A stretch of 64,000 nt of DNA from an uncultured Lactobacillus sp. (GTDB lineage Bacteria; Bacillota; Bacilli; Lactobacillales; Lactobacillaceae), in NCBI RefSeq assembly GCF_948948975.1, contig NZ_CARBVX010000008.1, positions 6,663 to 70,662 on the forward strand. Reading direction: 5' to 3'. Both the position numbers and the translations under genes were made by a program. The notes under the pieces are model-generated. The model was not told the DNA's origin. It saw only the letters and a program-made list of their open reading frames with translations, and made no database searches. The first letter of the stretch is position 1. Each line of letters starts with the position of its first letter. Shown piece by piece: positions 7,492 through 17,263 of this stretch.

Positions 7492-9480
7492 ATGGAGAAA
7501 GGCCATTTGCTTGGTGGTCGCTATAAGATTATCTCTGTTTTAGGCGAAGGCGGAATGGCTAATGTTTATTTAGCTGAAGACATTATTCTGCAAAGAAAAG
7601 TTGCAGTTAAAGTTTTGCGACTAGATTTGCAAAAGGATCCTCAAACTATTCAACGTTTCCAAAGAGAGGCACTTTCTACTAGTGAATTAAGTCATCCGCA
7701 TATTGTTTCGATTCTTGACGTAGGAACAGACGGAAATTGTCATTATTTAGTAATGGATTATGTGGATGGATCTGATTTGGAAGAATATATCCAACATAAT
7801 AATCCAATTCCTTTGCCTAAAGTAATTGATATCATGGATCAAATATTAAGTGCCGTTGCATTGGCGCATAAGCACAATGTGATACATCGCGACTTAAAAC
7901 CACAAAATATTTTAATGGATAAAAAAGGCAATATTAAAATTGTGGATTTTGGTATTGCAATTGCTTTAAATCAAAGTAATATGACGCAAACCAATACTGC
8001 AATGGGATCAGTGCATTATATGTCGCCTGAACAAGCCCGGGGCAGTATGGCAACAAAACAATCGGATATCTATTCCTTAGGAATAATTCTCTACAAATTA
8101 TTGACTGGTACAGTTCCTTTTACTGGAGAAAATGCTGTTGCAGTTGCTCTGAAGCATTTCCAAGAAAAGACACCATCTTTAAGAGATAAAAATCCTAACG
8201 TTCCACAAGCTTTAGAAAATGTTGTTTTTAAAGCTACAGCAAAAGATCCTCGGGATCGTTATAAATCTGCTTTAGAAATGAAGGCGGACTTGGATACGTG
8301 TCTTGATCCAAAGCGTAAGGATGAGCAGATTTTTAAGCCAGAGTATGATCCGTCTACTGATGAAACAATTGTTGTTCCTCCTCTTGAAGGAAGCGTTCAT
8401 AATAAAGATCATGAAGGGCAGGCAAAGGAAGAACCTAAAGAAGAAAAAAAGAGTCTATTTAAAAATCTGAAGGGTCATAAATGGTGGTGGTTAGGAGCGA
8501 TAATTGCATTTTGTGTAATTATGGTAATTCTGTTCTTTGCGCTTGGCAGAAAAGATATGGTAGATATTCCTAATATTAATCGGATGAGTCAGACGGAGGC
8601 TAAAAAATCTCTTCAATCTTCTAATTTAAAAGTTGGAAAAATTACTTATGAATATTCTGATAGTGTTCCAAAAGGAGAAGTCATTAGGACAGACCCTCCG
8701 ATTGGATCTCAGATAAAAGATGGACAAAAGGTTAACTTAGTTTTATCTCGAGGTAGTCATCTTGTTGAAATGCCAAATGTAATTGGAGAGTCTTATACCG
8801 CTGCACGAAAACAGTTAGTTAAACTAGGTTTTACTGTTACTAAAACTGAAGAATACTCTCCTAGTCCTAAAAAACAGGTTAATGCTCAAGATATTGAACC
8901 AGGCCAGGAAGTAAATCCTAATAAATCGACAGTAACCTTGTTGGTCTCAAAGGGACCTAGTTCGGCGAGTAGTGCCCGATCTAGACGATATACAATAAAA
9001 TTAAGAGATATTGTAGGATATTCATTGAAAGGTGCCCGAGATTATGCTCGGGAACATCACTTATCACTTAAAGTTGAAGAAGAAGATTCAGATGGTGAAA
9101 ATGATGGCACAGTTTTACGCCAATCGCCAGAATCAGGTACTGAGATGAATTCAGGAGATACGTTAACAGTAGTAGTAGCAAAAGTTAAGAAAAACGATTC
9201 TACTGATACTTCAAGCAGTTCAACTACTACCACTACTGTTACAAAATCTTATACTATTAATTATCCAGGAAGTGCTGATCAAAGCGGATCAGAAAAAAAG
9301 CCTGATCATATTCAGGTATATGTTTCTGATGATGGACATTCAATTAATAATATTTACAAAGACATGAATATTACTTCTGAACAGACTTTTACCATTCCGT
9401 TTAAGTTAAGCAAAAAAAATGGACATATAAAAATATTGCGAAATGGTGAAACGATTTTAGATGAGGACGTTAATAAATAA
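7492..9480 (+). CDS. prkC: Membrane serine/threonine protein kinase with PASTA repeats (PrkC/Stk)
   Basis: Eukaryotic-type kinase that senses muropeptides or lipid II and regulates cell wall growth and division. The 662 residues contain an N-terminal kinase domain (about 8-270) with the Gly-rich loop GEGGMANVY (18-26), Lys40, HRDLKPQN (catalytic Asp134), DFG (Asp152) and the activation-loop MSPEQ. An acidic juxtamembrane linker leads to one transmembrane helix (331-351). Three extracellular PASTA repeats follow (about 355-420, 424-488, 495-565). A Ser/Thr-rich linker and a C-terminal domain of about 80 residues complete it. The next gene, rsgA, overlaps its stop by one base. Confidence 0.96.
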   Translation: MEKGHLLGGRYKIISVLGEGGMANVYLAEDIILQRKVAVKVLRLDLQKDPQTIQRFQREALSTSELSHPHIVSILDVGTDGNCHYLVMDYVDGSDLEEYIQHNNPIPLPKVIDIMDQILSAVALAHKHNVIHRDLKPQNILMDKKGNIKIVDFGIAIALNQSNMTQTNTAMGSVHYMSPEQARGSMATKQSDIYSLGIILYKLLTGTVPFTGENAVAVALKHFQEKTPSLRDKNPNVPQALENVVFKATAKDPRDRYKSALEMKADLDTCLDPKRKDEQIFKPEYDPSTDETIVVPPLEGSVHNKDHEGQAKEEPKEEKKSLFKNLKGHKWWWLGAIIAFCVIMVILFFALGRKDMVDIPNINRMSQTEAKKSLQSSNLKVGKITYEYSDSVPKGEVIRTDPPIGSQIKDGQKVNLVLSRGSHLVEMPNVIGESYTAARKQLVKLGFTVTKTEEYSPSPKKQVNAQDIEPGQEVNPNKSTVTLLVSKGPSSASSARSRRYTIKLRDIVGYSLKGARDYAREHHLSLKVEEEDSDGENDGTVLRQSPESGTEMNSGDTLTVVVAKVKKNDSTDTSSSSTTTTTVTKSYTINYPGSADQSGSEKKPDHIQVYVSDDGHSINNIYKDMNITSEQTFTIPFKLSKKNGHIKILRNGETILDEDVNK

Positions 9481-10373
9481 TGAAAAAAGCAGAAGGAACG
9501 ATTATTAGTGCTATCTCAGGCTACTATGATGTCGAAATTGATAATAAAGTAGTTAGAACGAGAGCACGGGGAGTTTTTAGAGATCGTAAACAAAAGCCGC
9601 TGGTAGGAGATAGAGTAGTAGTTCAATTAGATGAGCAAGGAATGAACTATTTAATTGAAATATTACCACGCATTAATGAAATAGGACGCCCAGCGGTGGC
9701 AAATGTATCTAGAGTATTATTAGTAATTTCTGCTGTTGAGCCTGACTTTTCACTTGAATTATTAGATAGATATTTAACCTTTTTTGCTTGGAAAAATGTT
9801 GGCGTAGTCATTTATTTGTCAAAAGCGGATATTACTCCTTCTGAAAGAGTAAAAGAGATTCAAACTAAGTTAGAATACTACCAAAGAATTGGTTATCCTG
9901 TTTTTGAAGATGCAAAAAAACTGGAAGATGAGCTTCCAAAAATGATCGATAAAGATCAGATTTGGACCTTAGCTGGGCAATCCGGTGCTGGCAAATCAAC
10001 ATTATTAAATAAGCTAGAGAGTGAAGCAAAGCAAGCAACAGGAGCAATTTCAACTGCTTTAAATCGTGGAAAACATACGACAAGACAAGTAACACTATTT
10101 AAATATGGCACTGGCTTTATTGCTGATACTCCGGGTTTTTCAGCAATTGATCTCTTTAAGATCAAAGTTGATGATCTAAGAAATTATTTTTATGATTTAA
10201 AAGAAGTAAGTGAAAAATGCAAATTTAGAGGTTGCCAGCATATTAAAGAGCCTGGTTGCGAGGTTAAAAAACTTGTAGAAGAAGGTAAAATAGCTCGCAG
10301 TCGTTATGAATCTTATTTAAAAATTAGACAAGAAATTTCTGACAATAGAATGCCAGAGTATTTAAAGAAATAG
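9480..10373 (+). CDS. rsgA: Ribosome small-subunit GTPase RsgA (YjeQ/EngC)
   Basis: Circularly permuted GTPase that checks late 30S maturation. The N-terminal OB fold (about 1-70) precedes the permuted G domain: G4-like YLSKAD, then P-loop GQSGAGKST (166-174), TTR switch and DTPGFS (about 216-221). The C-terminal zinc module has Cys247, Cys252, His254 and Cys260. The length of 297 is normal. The ATG overlaps the prkC stop in TAATG, implying translational coupling. Linkage to prkC is conserved in Firmicutes, and B. subtilis PrkC phosphorylates this GTPase. Confidence 0.96.
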   Translation: MKKAEGTIISAISGYYDVEIDNKVVRTRARGVFRDRKQKPLVGDRVVVQLDEQGMNYLIEILPRINEIGRPAVANVSRVLLVISAVEPDFSLELLDRYLTFFAWKNVGVVIYLSKADITPSERVKEIQTKLEYYQRIGYPVFEDAKKLEDELPKMIDKDQIWTLAGQSGAGKSTLLNKLESEAKQATGAISTALNRGKHTTRQVTLFKYGTGFIADTPGFSAIDLFKIKVDDLRNYFYDLKEVSEKCKFRGCQHIKEPGCEVKKLVEEGKIARSRYESYLKIRQEISDNRMPEYLKK

Positions 10374-10381
10374 GTGAAACT

Positions 10382-11032
10382 ATGATAGCACCATCAATTT
10401 TGAATGCAGATAATATGCATTTAAGTCGCGATATTAAAGCCGCTATTGAAAGCGGTATAGATAGATTCCATATTGATATTATGGATGGACACTTTGTACC
10501 TAATTTGTCATATGGACCAGAATTGGTAAAAGACTTTAAGCGATCTTTTCCGTTAACAGATGCTGAAATTCATTTAATGAGTAATGACTTAGAAACGACA
10601 TTGCCTCTCTTTGTAGAAGCTGGATGTGATCTTTTAGAATTTCATTATGAAGCAACTGATAATCCTGAATATTGGCTAAAATATTTAAAAGATAATAATG
10701 TTCGATGTGGAATGGCAATCAATCCGTCTACACCAGTACAAAAATTACAACCATTTTTAAAAGAATTAGATCAAGTGCTTTTGATGACAGTAAAACCTGG
10801 TTTCGGTGGGCAAAAGTTTGAAGAAGAGTCAGTTGAGCGTTTGGTTGAACTTAAGAACATGATTGAAGCAGAGAATTTAAGTGTATCAATTGAAGTTGAT
10901 GGTGGGATTGAGCCTAAGACTTTAAAGCTTACTAGGGATGCTGGAGCAACAATTTTTGTCGCTGGTTCTTATATTTTTAAAAATGGAAGTATTGCAGATC
11001 AAGTTATGAAATTAAAAAAAGAAGATAAATGA
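10382..11032 (+). CDS. rpe: Ribulose-phosphate 3-epimerase
   Basis: Interconverts ribulose-5-phosphate and xylulose-5-phosphate in the pentose phosphate pathway, which also feeds heterofermentative sugar use. The 216-residue TIM barrel shows PSILNAD at the N-terminus, metal ligands in FHIDIMDGHFVPN (His30, Asp32), AEIHLM (His64), the TVKPGFGGQ loop and EVDGGI near the C-terminus. The AGGTGA ribosome binding site overlaps the rsgA stop. The thiN start overlaps its stop in ATGA, so rsgA-rpe-thiN appear coupled. Confidence 0.96.
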   Translation: MIAPSILNADNMHLSRDIKAAIESGIDRFHIDIMDGHFVPNLSYGPELVKDFKRSFPLTDAEIHLMSNDLETTLPLFVEAGCDLLEFHYEATDNPEYWLKYLKDNNVRCGMAINPSTPVQKLQPFLKELDQVLLMTVKPGFGGQKFEEESVERLVELKNMIEAENLSVSIEVDGGIEPKTLKLTRDAGATIFVAGSYIFKNGSIADQVMKLKKEDK

Positions 11033-11697
11033 GAGCAATTGCATTATTAGGTGGTCCAAAAGAAGAATGGCCACATAATTTAGCCACTAAAATTAAAGAA
11101 GCACGTAAAAAAGGCGCCCTAATTATGGCTAGTGATCGGGGTAGCCTTTTTTTATTAGAGTTAGGAATAGTACCTGACGTTGCCTTAGGAGACTATGATT
11201 CATTAACTGTTGATGAAAGAGAAATCGTTGAAAGCAAAGTTAAGGATATGCGCTATTCGAATCCAATCAAAGATTTTACGGATTCTGAAATGCTGTTTTA
11301 TGCCGCATTTGTCGATTATCGAGTTGACAGCTTAACGGTATATGGAGCAACTGGAGGAAGATTGGATCATTTTTTTGTTAACATGTATGCTATTATGAAA
11401 GCGCCATTTGATAGATTTAAAGAAAAAATTGAATTTATTGATAAGAAAAATGTTATCCGCTTTTTTGGAAAAGGACATCACATCCTTCCTTATGAAGCTG
11501 ACTATAAATATTTGGGAATTGGAACTTTAACAGGAGCTAAAAATTTTAGTATTAAAAATGCGAGATATGATTTACAGCCCATAGATTTATTGGTACCGAC
11601 AGTTTATTCATCAAATGAATATTTGAATAGGCAAGCAATAGAGATTTCTTGTGAGTCGGGAACATTAATTGTAATAAATAGTCGAGATAAAAAATAA
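11029..11697 (+). CDS. thiN: Thiamine pyrophosphokinase
   Basis: Transfers pyrophosphate from ATP to thiamine, giving thiamine diphosphate. The 222 residues include GDYDSL (54-59), KDFTDSEMLF (81-90) and GATGGRLDH (106-114), which are the family's substrate and metal-binding blocks. A C-terminal beta domain follows. The ATG overlaps the last codon of rpe by four bases. It is the last gene of the run and ends at a symmetric terminator. Its product would serve transketolase and phosphoketolase-type enzymes, consistent with its place beside rpe. Confidence 0.94.
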   Translation: MRAIALLGGPKEEWPHNLATKIKEARKKGALIMASDRGSLFLLELGIVPDVALGDYDSLTVDEREIVESKVKDMRYSNPIKDFTDSEMLFYAAFVDYRVDSLTVYGATGGRLDHFFVNMYAIMKAPFDRFKEKIEFIDKKNVIRFFGKGHHILPYEADYKYLGIGTLTGAKNFSIKNARYDLQPIDLLVPTVYSSNEYLNRQAIEISCESGTLIVINSRDKK

Positions 11698-11732
11698 AAG
11701 GGATCAAGATTAATCTTGATCCCTTTTATTTT
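11696..11732. terminator. Bidirectional terminator between thiN and rpmB
   Basis: A perfect 16-bp inverted repeat (11696-11711 with 11712-11727) beginning AAAAGGGATC, flanked by T-rich sequence on both strands. It overlaps the thiN stop codon and serves both convergent genes. Confidence 0.9.
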
Positions 11733-11742
11733 TACTTCTTAA

Positions 11743-11928
11743 TTAGACACGTTTAACCTTACCGGATTTCAAAGCGCGAGCGGATACCCAAACACGCTTT
11801 GGCTTACCGTCAACAAGGATGCGAACTTTTTGAAGGTTTGGCTTCCATGAACGCCGCACGGAGTTCAAAGCCTTTGAACGCTTGTTACCAAAGACCGTCT
11901 TGCGGCCAGTAATAATGTCTTTTGCCAT
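11743..11928 (-). CDS. rpmB: 50S ribosomal protein L28
   Basis: A 61-residue ribosomal protein of the large subunit. The N-terminus [20 protein letters not shown] and the later [13 protein letters not shown] and [13 protein letters not shown] are characteristic of L28. A longer frame starts 23 codons upstream, but AAAGGAGGG lies 9 bases before the ATG at 11928, which fixes this start. It is transcribed opposite to its neighbours from its own promoter, facing away from the asp23-like operon, as in B. subtilis. Confidence 0.95.
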   Translation of the reverse strand: MAKDIITGRKTVFGNKRSKALNSVRRSWKPNLQKVRILVDGKPKRVWVSARALKSGKVKRV

Positions 11929-11968
11929 TTGTGCTAAACCCTCCTTTATGTTGTTGTAGTACTTATCT

Positions 11969-11997
11969 AATTTATCACAGCTTTTAGAATTGTGCAA
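11969..11997 (-). promoter_or_regulatory. rpmB promoter
   Basis: On the minus strand, TTGCAC (11997-11992), a 17-base spacer and TAAATT (11974-11969). The leader to the ATG is about 35 bases. Confidence 0.7.
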
Positions 11998-12030
11998 TAT
12001 TGTCTTTCCATTTTCTATAAACTAACATTG

Positions 12031-12058
12031 TTGATATAAAAGCCTGCTGTGTTAAAAT
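12031..12058 (+). promoter_or_regulatory. Promoter of the asp23-like/fakA operon
   Basis: TTGATA (12031-12036), a 16-base spacer, and TAAAAT (12053-12058) with an adjoining TGT, giving an extended -10. It lies 40 bases before the first gene. Confidence 0.65.
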
Positions 12059-12098
12059 AAATTGAGAAAAAATTGTTCTTCGTTAATGGAGGAATACG

Positions 12099-12461
12099 AT
12101 GGCTGTTAAAATTAAAACAAAATATGGCTTAATTGATATTTCAAATAGTGTAATTGCTACTGTCGTAGGCGGAGCAGCTACTTCGAACTATGGTGTAGTT
12201 GGAATGGCTTCAAAGAACGCTTTACGTGACGGAGCTTACACTATTTTAAACCGTGAAAATTACCGTCGCGGTGTTGTAATTAAAACTAATGATAATCAAA
12301 TCGTCGTTGATGTATATATTATTGTGGGTTATGGTCTAAAAATTTCGGAAGTAAGTCACAATGTCCAAGATAGTGTAAAATACAATCTTGAAAATCTTTT
12401 AGGCATTAAGACTAAGTCGGTTAACGTTATTGTTCAAGGCGTAAAGATTTTAGACGATTAA
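12099..12461 (+). CDS. Asp23/Gls24 family envelope stress protein (YloU-like)
   Basis: A 120-residue member of the Asp23 (DUF322) family, whose relatives in staphylococci associate with the membrane and respond to envelope stress. The visible pattern is ISNSVIATVVGGAATSNYGVVGMA at the start, then the VVIKTND and VDVYIIVGYGLKISEVSHNVQ strand-helix pair, and VNVIVQGVKI at the end. No membrane segment is present. The ATG follows GGAGG. It directly precedes fakA, an order conserved in Firmicutes as yloU-yloV. The exact role is unknown. Confidence 0.9.
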   Translation: MAVKIKTKYGLIDISNSVIATVVGGAATSNYGVVGMASKNALRDGAYTILNRENYRRGVVIKTNDNQIVVDVYIIVGYGLKISEVSHNVQDSVKYNLENLLGIKTKSVNVIVQGVKILDD

Positions 12462-12482
12462 TGCATTCTGGAGGAGTTAATT

Positions 12483-14147
12483 GTGGTTTTAACTGAAATT
12501 AATAGTGATCAATTCAGAGATATGGTTCGTGCAGCAACTCATCGCATGGGCAAGAACGCTGAATTTGTAAATAAATTAAATGTTTTCCCAGTACCGGATG
12601 GTGATACTGGAACTAATATGAATTTAACCATTGAGAGCGGCGCAAAAGCTGTTAATGAGAATCTTAGTGAATCTGTTGGCGACCTAACTGAAAGTCTTTC
12701 AAAAGGTATGTTGATGGGAGCTCGCGGTAACAGTGGAGTTATAACTTCTCAACTATTTAGAGGGTTTTATAAAGCTACTGAAGGAAAGGATACGCTAACT
12801 GCTCAAGATTTAGCTAATGCTTTTGCAAATGGTGTTACAACTGCATATAAAGCAGTTATGAAACCTGTTGAAGGAACTATTTTAACTGTTGCTCGTGTTG
12901 CAGCTGAAGAAGGTAAAAACAAGGCAAACGAAACTGATGATGTCAGCGAAGTAATGAGAGCAGTAGTTGATGGAGCTAAAAAGGCTTTGAAGACTACGCC
13001 AGATTTATTACCAGTTTTAAAGCAAGTTGGAGTAGTAGACTCAGGTGGTCAGGGATTAGTATTTATCTACCAAGGCTTTTTAGAGGGAGTTCTTGGCGAA
13101 AAGGGTAATGATGACTACCAACTAGATGAAGGTGAAATGGATGAGTTAATTAATGCAGCTCACCACCAAGCTGAATCTGCTCAAGTTCAATTGTCAACTA
13201 GTGATATTAAGAATGGTTACTGTACCGAAATTATGGTTGACCTAACTGCTGATGTTCCAAATAAAGAAGAATTCAATCTTGAACAATTTAGAGAACATCT
13301 ATCTAACTTAGGTGATTCACTTTTAGCTGTTTCGGATGGTGAAGTGGCTAAAGTTCACGTTCATACAGAACATCCAGGAGATGTCTTTACATACGGTCAA
13401 AAATTTGGACAACTAGGCAAAATTAAGATCGATAATATGCGGATTCAACATGAAACTATCTTAGAAAATAACGAAGAACAAGAAGAAAGTGTTGATTTTG
13501 CAGTTATTGCAGTTGCTTCAGGTCATGGGATCCGTGAATTGTTTAAGAGTGAAGGCGTAAATAGAATTATTTCTGGTGGACAAACTATGAATCCATCAAC
13601 TAAGGATATTATGGACGCTATTACTAAATCCGGTGCTAAAAAAGCTATTATTTTACCAAATAACGGTAATATTATCATGGCTGCTAAGCAAGCTGCTGAA
13701 GTTAGTGAAATTCCGGTTGGAATTGTGCCCACAAAGACAATTTCTCAAGGGTTAACTGCAATGCTTTCCTTTGATCCAGATGCTTCAGTAGAGGAAAATG
13801 TTGAAGCAATGTCTGAAGATCTAGATACAGTTAAATCTGGTGAAGTCACTAAAGCAATCCGTGACACTAAGATTGATGATATTGAAGTTAAAAAAGATGA
13901 CTACCTTGGAATTGTTGATGGAACCATTAAGATTGATAACCCCGACTTGGTTGATACAACAGTTTCAATGATTGAAAAGATGTTAGATGAAGATAGTGAA
14001 ATTATCACTATTATGTATGGTAGTGATGCTACCAGAGCAGAAGCTAACGAAGTAGTTAAAAAACTTAAGGCTACTCATGATGATTTAGAATTTGAAGTTC
14101 ATGATGGTGGCCAGCCAGTATACTACTTCTTGGTATCCGTGGAATAA
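12483..14147 (+). CDS. fakA: Fatty acid kinase subunit FakA (DAK2 domain, YloV)
   Basis: ATP-binding subunit that phosphorylates fatty acids held by FakB proteins, giving acyl-phosphates for the PlsX/PlsY pathway. The 554 residues contain an N-terminal DAK2-like kinase domain with the metal/nucleotide motif PVPDGDTGTNMN (about 36-47) and MGARGNSGVITSQ. The GGQGL segment closes the domain. The middle and C-terminal domains, predicted to contact FakB, occupy about 215-554. The start is GTG at 12483 after GGAGGAG. No fakB gene is in this window. plsX lies two genes downstream, which fits the lipid role. Confidence 0.92.
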   Translation: MVLTEINSDQFRDMVRAATHRMGKNAEFVNKLNVFPVPDGDTGTNMNLTIESGAKAVNENLSESVGDLTESLSKGMLMGARGNSGVITSQLFRGFYKATEGKDTLTAQDLANAFANGVTTAYKAVMKPVEGTILTVARVAAEEGKNKANETDDVSEVMRAVVDGAKKALKTTPDLLPVLKQVGVVDSGGQGLVFIYQGFLEGVLGEKGNDDYQLDEGEMDELINAAHHQAESAQVQLSTSDIKNGYCTEIMVDLTADVPNKEEFNLEQFREHLSNLGDSLLAVSDGEVAKVHVHTEHPGDVFTYGQKFGQLGKIKIDNMRIQHETILENNEEQEESVDFAVIAVASGHGIRELFKSEGVNRIISGGQTMNPSTKDIMDAITKSGAKKAIILPNNGNIIMAAKQAAEVSEIPVGIVPTKTISQGLTAMLSFDPDASVEENVEAMSEDLDTVKSGEVTKAIRDTKIDDIEVKKDDYLGIVDGTIKIDNPDLVDTTVSMIEKMLDEDSEIITIMYGSDATRAEANEVVKKLKATHDDLEFEVHDGGQPVYYFLVSVE

Positions 14148-14150
14148 AAT

Positions 14151-16190
14151 ATGAATAATAAGCAGAGTAAGTTATTTGAACCAGTAACTGAGTTAAAGGG
14201 TGTAGGGGCAAAGACAGCTACAGCTTTGGCCAGTCTTGGCATTAACACAATTTATGATTTACTATTTTATTTTCCTTTTAGATATGATGATTTAGAGACA
14301 ATTCCTCTTGATCAAATTGAAGATGGGCAGAAAGTCCTATTAAAGGGAATGGTGGTAACAGATCCATTTGTTAGCCGATTTGGTTATCGAAAAACAAGGC
14401 TCAGCTTTAAAATGAAAATTGATCATGACATTATCATGGTCAATTTTTTTAATCAGCCCTGGTTAAAGGATAAAGTGGAATCAGGTAAGGAAGTTGCAGT
14501 ATATGGGAAGTATCAAGTGGCCCGGCAGTCATTAAGTGGCTTTAAATTAGTAGCTGAAAAGAAAGATTCGGGTTTTGCTCCTATTTATTCTGTTAATCGT
14601 CATTTGAAGCAAAATAAGCTGCAAAAGTTAATTAATCTTGCTTTAGAGGAAGCTATAAATGAAGTTGGAGAAACAATCCCAGCTTCTATCAGAAAAAAAT
14701 ATCGCTTGCTTTCTGATCGCGTTTTGGTAGAAAAAATGCATCATCCCAAAAATGGAAATGAGGCAAAAATAGCACGCCGAAGTGCTATCTTTAGAGAATT
14801 TTTTCTTTTTCAAATGCAACTTGCTCAACTTCTTTCCCAAAGAAATGAAGACGCACCTGGAGTAGAAAAGAAATATGATTTAGCTGCTGTCAAAGAATTA
14901 ATTGAAGAAATTCCATTTGAGTTATCTGATGATCAAAAAAAAGTGGTGAATGAAATCTTTGCTGATCTTCATTCTAAAAGACAAATGCGAAGACTATTGC
15001 AGGGAGATGTGGGTAGCGGTAAAACCGTAGTAGCGGTTTTTGCAATTTATGCAGCTATTACTGCAGGCTATCAGGCAGCTTTAATGGTTCCAACAGAAAT
15101 TTTAGCTCAGCAGCATTTTGCTAAGATAGATGAATTGCTGAAGCCCTTAGGGGTTCGAGTTGCCTTATTGACGGGAGACACTAAGGATTTAGAAAAGAAA
15201 GAAATTTATCGTGAATTAGCTGATGGAACAATCAATGTTGTGATTGGTACTCATGCATTAATCCAAAAAGATGTTCATTTTAAAGATCTAGGCCTCGTTA
15301 TAATTGATGAGCAACATAGATTTGGAGTAAATCAAAGAAACACCTTAATTAAAAAAGGTGAGGCACCTGATATACTGGCAATGACAGCCACCCCAATTCC
15401 TCGTACATTAGCCTTAACCGTATACGGAGATATGGCTGTTTCTGAAATTAGACACTTGCCAAAAGGGAGAAAGCCAGTAGTTTCGTCATGGGCAACCTCT
15501 AGCAAATTGAGAGAGGTGCTTGATTTAATGCGTTCACAGCTCGATAAAGGTTTTCAAATTTATGTTGTAACTCCTTTAATCAGTGAGTCAGAAAAAAGTG
15601 ACTTAAAAAACGCTGAGGATTTACAAGCAAAAATTGCTCATTACTTTAAAGACGAAAATGTCGTTTTACTTCATGGTCAGATGAAAGGCGATCAGAAAAA
15701 TGAAATTATGGATAGCTTTGCTGCGGGCAAGATTAATATTTTAGTTACTACAAGTGTAATTGAAGTTGGTGTTGATGTTCCGAATGCAAATATGATGGTG
15801 ATCTTTAATGCTGATCGCTTTGGCTTAAGTCAATTGCATCAGTTGCGAGGGAGAATTGGCCGGGGGCAAACACAAAGTTTTTGTGTGTTTGTGAGTGATC
15901 CTAAAACAGAAATTGGTAAGAAACGGATGAACATTATTACCTCTACCAGTAACGGTTTTAAATTAGCAGAAGAAGATTTAAAACTACGGGGTGAAGGAGA
16001 TGTTTTTGGAAAGGCTCAGTCTGGTTTGCCGCAGTTTCAAGTTGGCGATGTAGTAAATGACTATAATGCTTTAGTGACTGCTCAAAAAGAGGCTCGTAAC
16101 CTAATTAAGTTTGACCCAGCTTTGGTTAATCCAAAAAATAAATTTTTACAAGAAGTGCTAAAATATAAGAAAGATTTGAATAATAATTAG
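14151..16190 (+). CDS. recG: ATP-dependent DNA helicase RecG
   Basis: Superfamily 2 helicase that regresses forks and moves Holliday junctions. The 679 residues carry the N-terminal wedge/OB domain (about 50-180), then the helicase core. Walker A is GDVGSGKTVV near 285, the DEQH box (IIDEQHRFG) near 385 and TATPIPRTL near 410. Motif VI is HQLRGRIGRGQ, followed by the C-terminal LRGEGDVFGKAQSG element. The ATG is 3 bases after the fakA stop. The order fakA-recG-plsX is conserved except that sdaAB and fapR genes of Bacillus are missing. Confidence 0.97.
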   Translation: MNNKQSKLFEPVTELKGVGAKTATALASLGINTIYDLLFYFPFRYDDLETIPLDQIEDGQKVLLKGMVVTDPFVSRFGYRKTRLSFKMKIDHDIIMVNFFNQPWLKDKVESGKEVAVYGKYQVARQSLSGFKLVAEKKDSGFAPIYSVNRHLKQNKLQKLINLALEEAINEVGETIPASIRKKYRLLSDRVLVEKMHHPKNGNEAKIARRSAIFREFFLFQMQLAQLLSQRNEDAPGVEKKYDLAAVKELIEEIPFELSDDQKKVVNEIFADLHSKRQMRRLLQGDVGSGKTVVAVFAIYAAITAGYQAALMVPTEILAQQHFAKIDELLKPLGVRVALLTGDTKDLEKKEIYRELADGTINVVIGTHALIQKDVHFKDLGLVIIDEQHRFGVNQRNTLIKKGEAPDILAMTATPIPRTLALTVYGDMAVSEIRHLPKGRKPVVSSWATSSKLREVLDLMRSQLDKGFQIYVVTPLISESEKSDLKNAEDLQAKIAHYFKDENVVLLHGQMKGDQKNEIMDSFAAGKINILVTTSVIEVGVDVPNANMMVIFNADRFGLSQLHQLRGRIGRGQTQSFCVFVSDPKTEIGKKRMNIITSTSNGFKLAEEDLKLRGEGDVFGKAQSGLPQFQVGDVVNDYNALVTAQKEARNLIKFDPALVNPKNKFLQEVLKYKKDLNNN

Positions 16191-16207
16191 AAATAACCGG
16201 AGTGAAT

Positions 16208-17209
16208 ATGAAAACAATTGCAATTGATGCTATGGGAGGAGAAAATGCTCCTAAGGCTATTGTTGATGCCGTATTAAAAGCAAAGCCAAAATTAAAAGAT
16301 ACAAAATTTGTTTTATTTGGGGATGAAGAAAAGATTAATAAACTAATTCCCACTGAGCAAAAAGATAGGATTGACGTTATTCCAACGAGTGAAGTTATTG
16401 TTGATAGTGATGAGCCAGTAAAAGCAATTAGACGTAAGAAAGATTCTTCAATGGTTGTTGCTGCTAACTATGTAAAGTCAGGAAAAGCAGACGCCTTATT
16501 TTCACTCGGAAATACGGGTGCGCTATTAGCTTGCGGGATTTTTATTATTGGCCGAATTAAAGGTGTGGAACGTCCAGCTTTAATGCCAACTCTTCCCAGT
16601 GCTAAAAGTGAGGACGGCTTTAATATTATTGATGTTGGTGCGAATGCACAAAGTAAGCCTGAATATTTAGTACAATGGGCACAAATGGCTAATTTTTATG
16701 CTCAAAAAATTAGAAATATTAAAAATCCAACGGTAGCTTTATTAAATAATGGTACAGAAGATGACAAAGGTGATCCGCTCCACCAAGAGGCTTACAAGCT
16801 TCTTAAAGCAACTGATCTTAATTTTATTGGTAATGCTGAAGGAAATGATTTAATGGAAGGTAAGGCTGATGTGATTGTAACAGATGGTTTTACTGGAAAT
16901 GCCACTCTGAAGGCAATAGAAGGAACTGCAAGCGTAATTTTACGTCTGCTTAAGAATTCTTTGCTAAATAATGGCTTACGTCCCAAGGTAGGAGCTCTAT
17001 TAGCAAAGCCAGGCCTTACAGCATTAAAGAAAAGATTTGATACTGCGAGATATGGGGGAGCAGTTTTACTTGGAGTGAATGCACCTGTTGTAAAGACGCA
17101 TGGTAGATCGAATATTCGTCCTATTTACTATACCTTATTACAAATTGATAAGATGTTGAGTCAAGATCTAGTTGGAGAATATAAAAAATACTTTAGTGAA
17201 TCTCGCTAG
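16208..17209 (+). CDS. plsX: Phosphate acyltransferase PlsX
   Basis: Makes acyl-phosphate from acyl-ACP (and the reverse), supplying PlsY for phospholipid synthesis. The 333 residues begin MKTIAIDAMGGENAP, the family signature. Later segments include FSLGNTGALLACG, RPALMPTLP, IIDVGANAQ, LLNNGTEDDKG and VTDGFTGNATLK. A GTG at 16202 is in frame, but the GGAG at 16198-16201 sits too close to it and at the right distance for the ATG at 16208. It is followed by acpP, with no fapR before it and no fabD or fabG after it. Confidence 0.95.
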   Translation: MKTIAIDAMGGENAPKAIVDAVLKAKPKLKDTKFVLFGDEEKINKLIPTEQKDRIDVIPTSEVIVDSDEPVKAIRRKKDSSMVVAANYVKSGKADALFSLGNTGALLACGIFIIGRIKGVERPALMPTLPSAKSEDGFNIIDVGANAQSKPEYLVQWAQMANFYAQKIRNIKNPTVALLNNGTEDDKGDPLHQEAYKLLKATDLNFIGNAEGNDLMEGKADVIVTDGFTGNATLKAIEGTASVILRLLKNSLLNNGLRPKVGALLAKPGLTALKKRFDTARYGGAVLLGVNAPVVKTHGRSNIRPIYYTLLQIDKMLSQDLVGEYKKYFSESR

Positions 17210-17263
17210 ACTTTAATATAAAAATGCCTTAGAATTAAACTAAACTTTTTTGGAGGTTAAAAA

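Noticed and set aside
16202..16207. GTG start for plsX
   Set aside because: The GGAG lies immediately before it, too close for use, but is well placed for the ATG at 16208.
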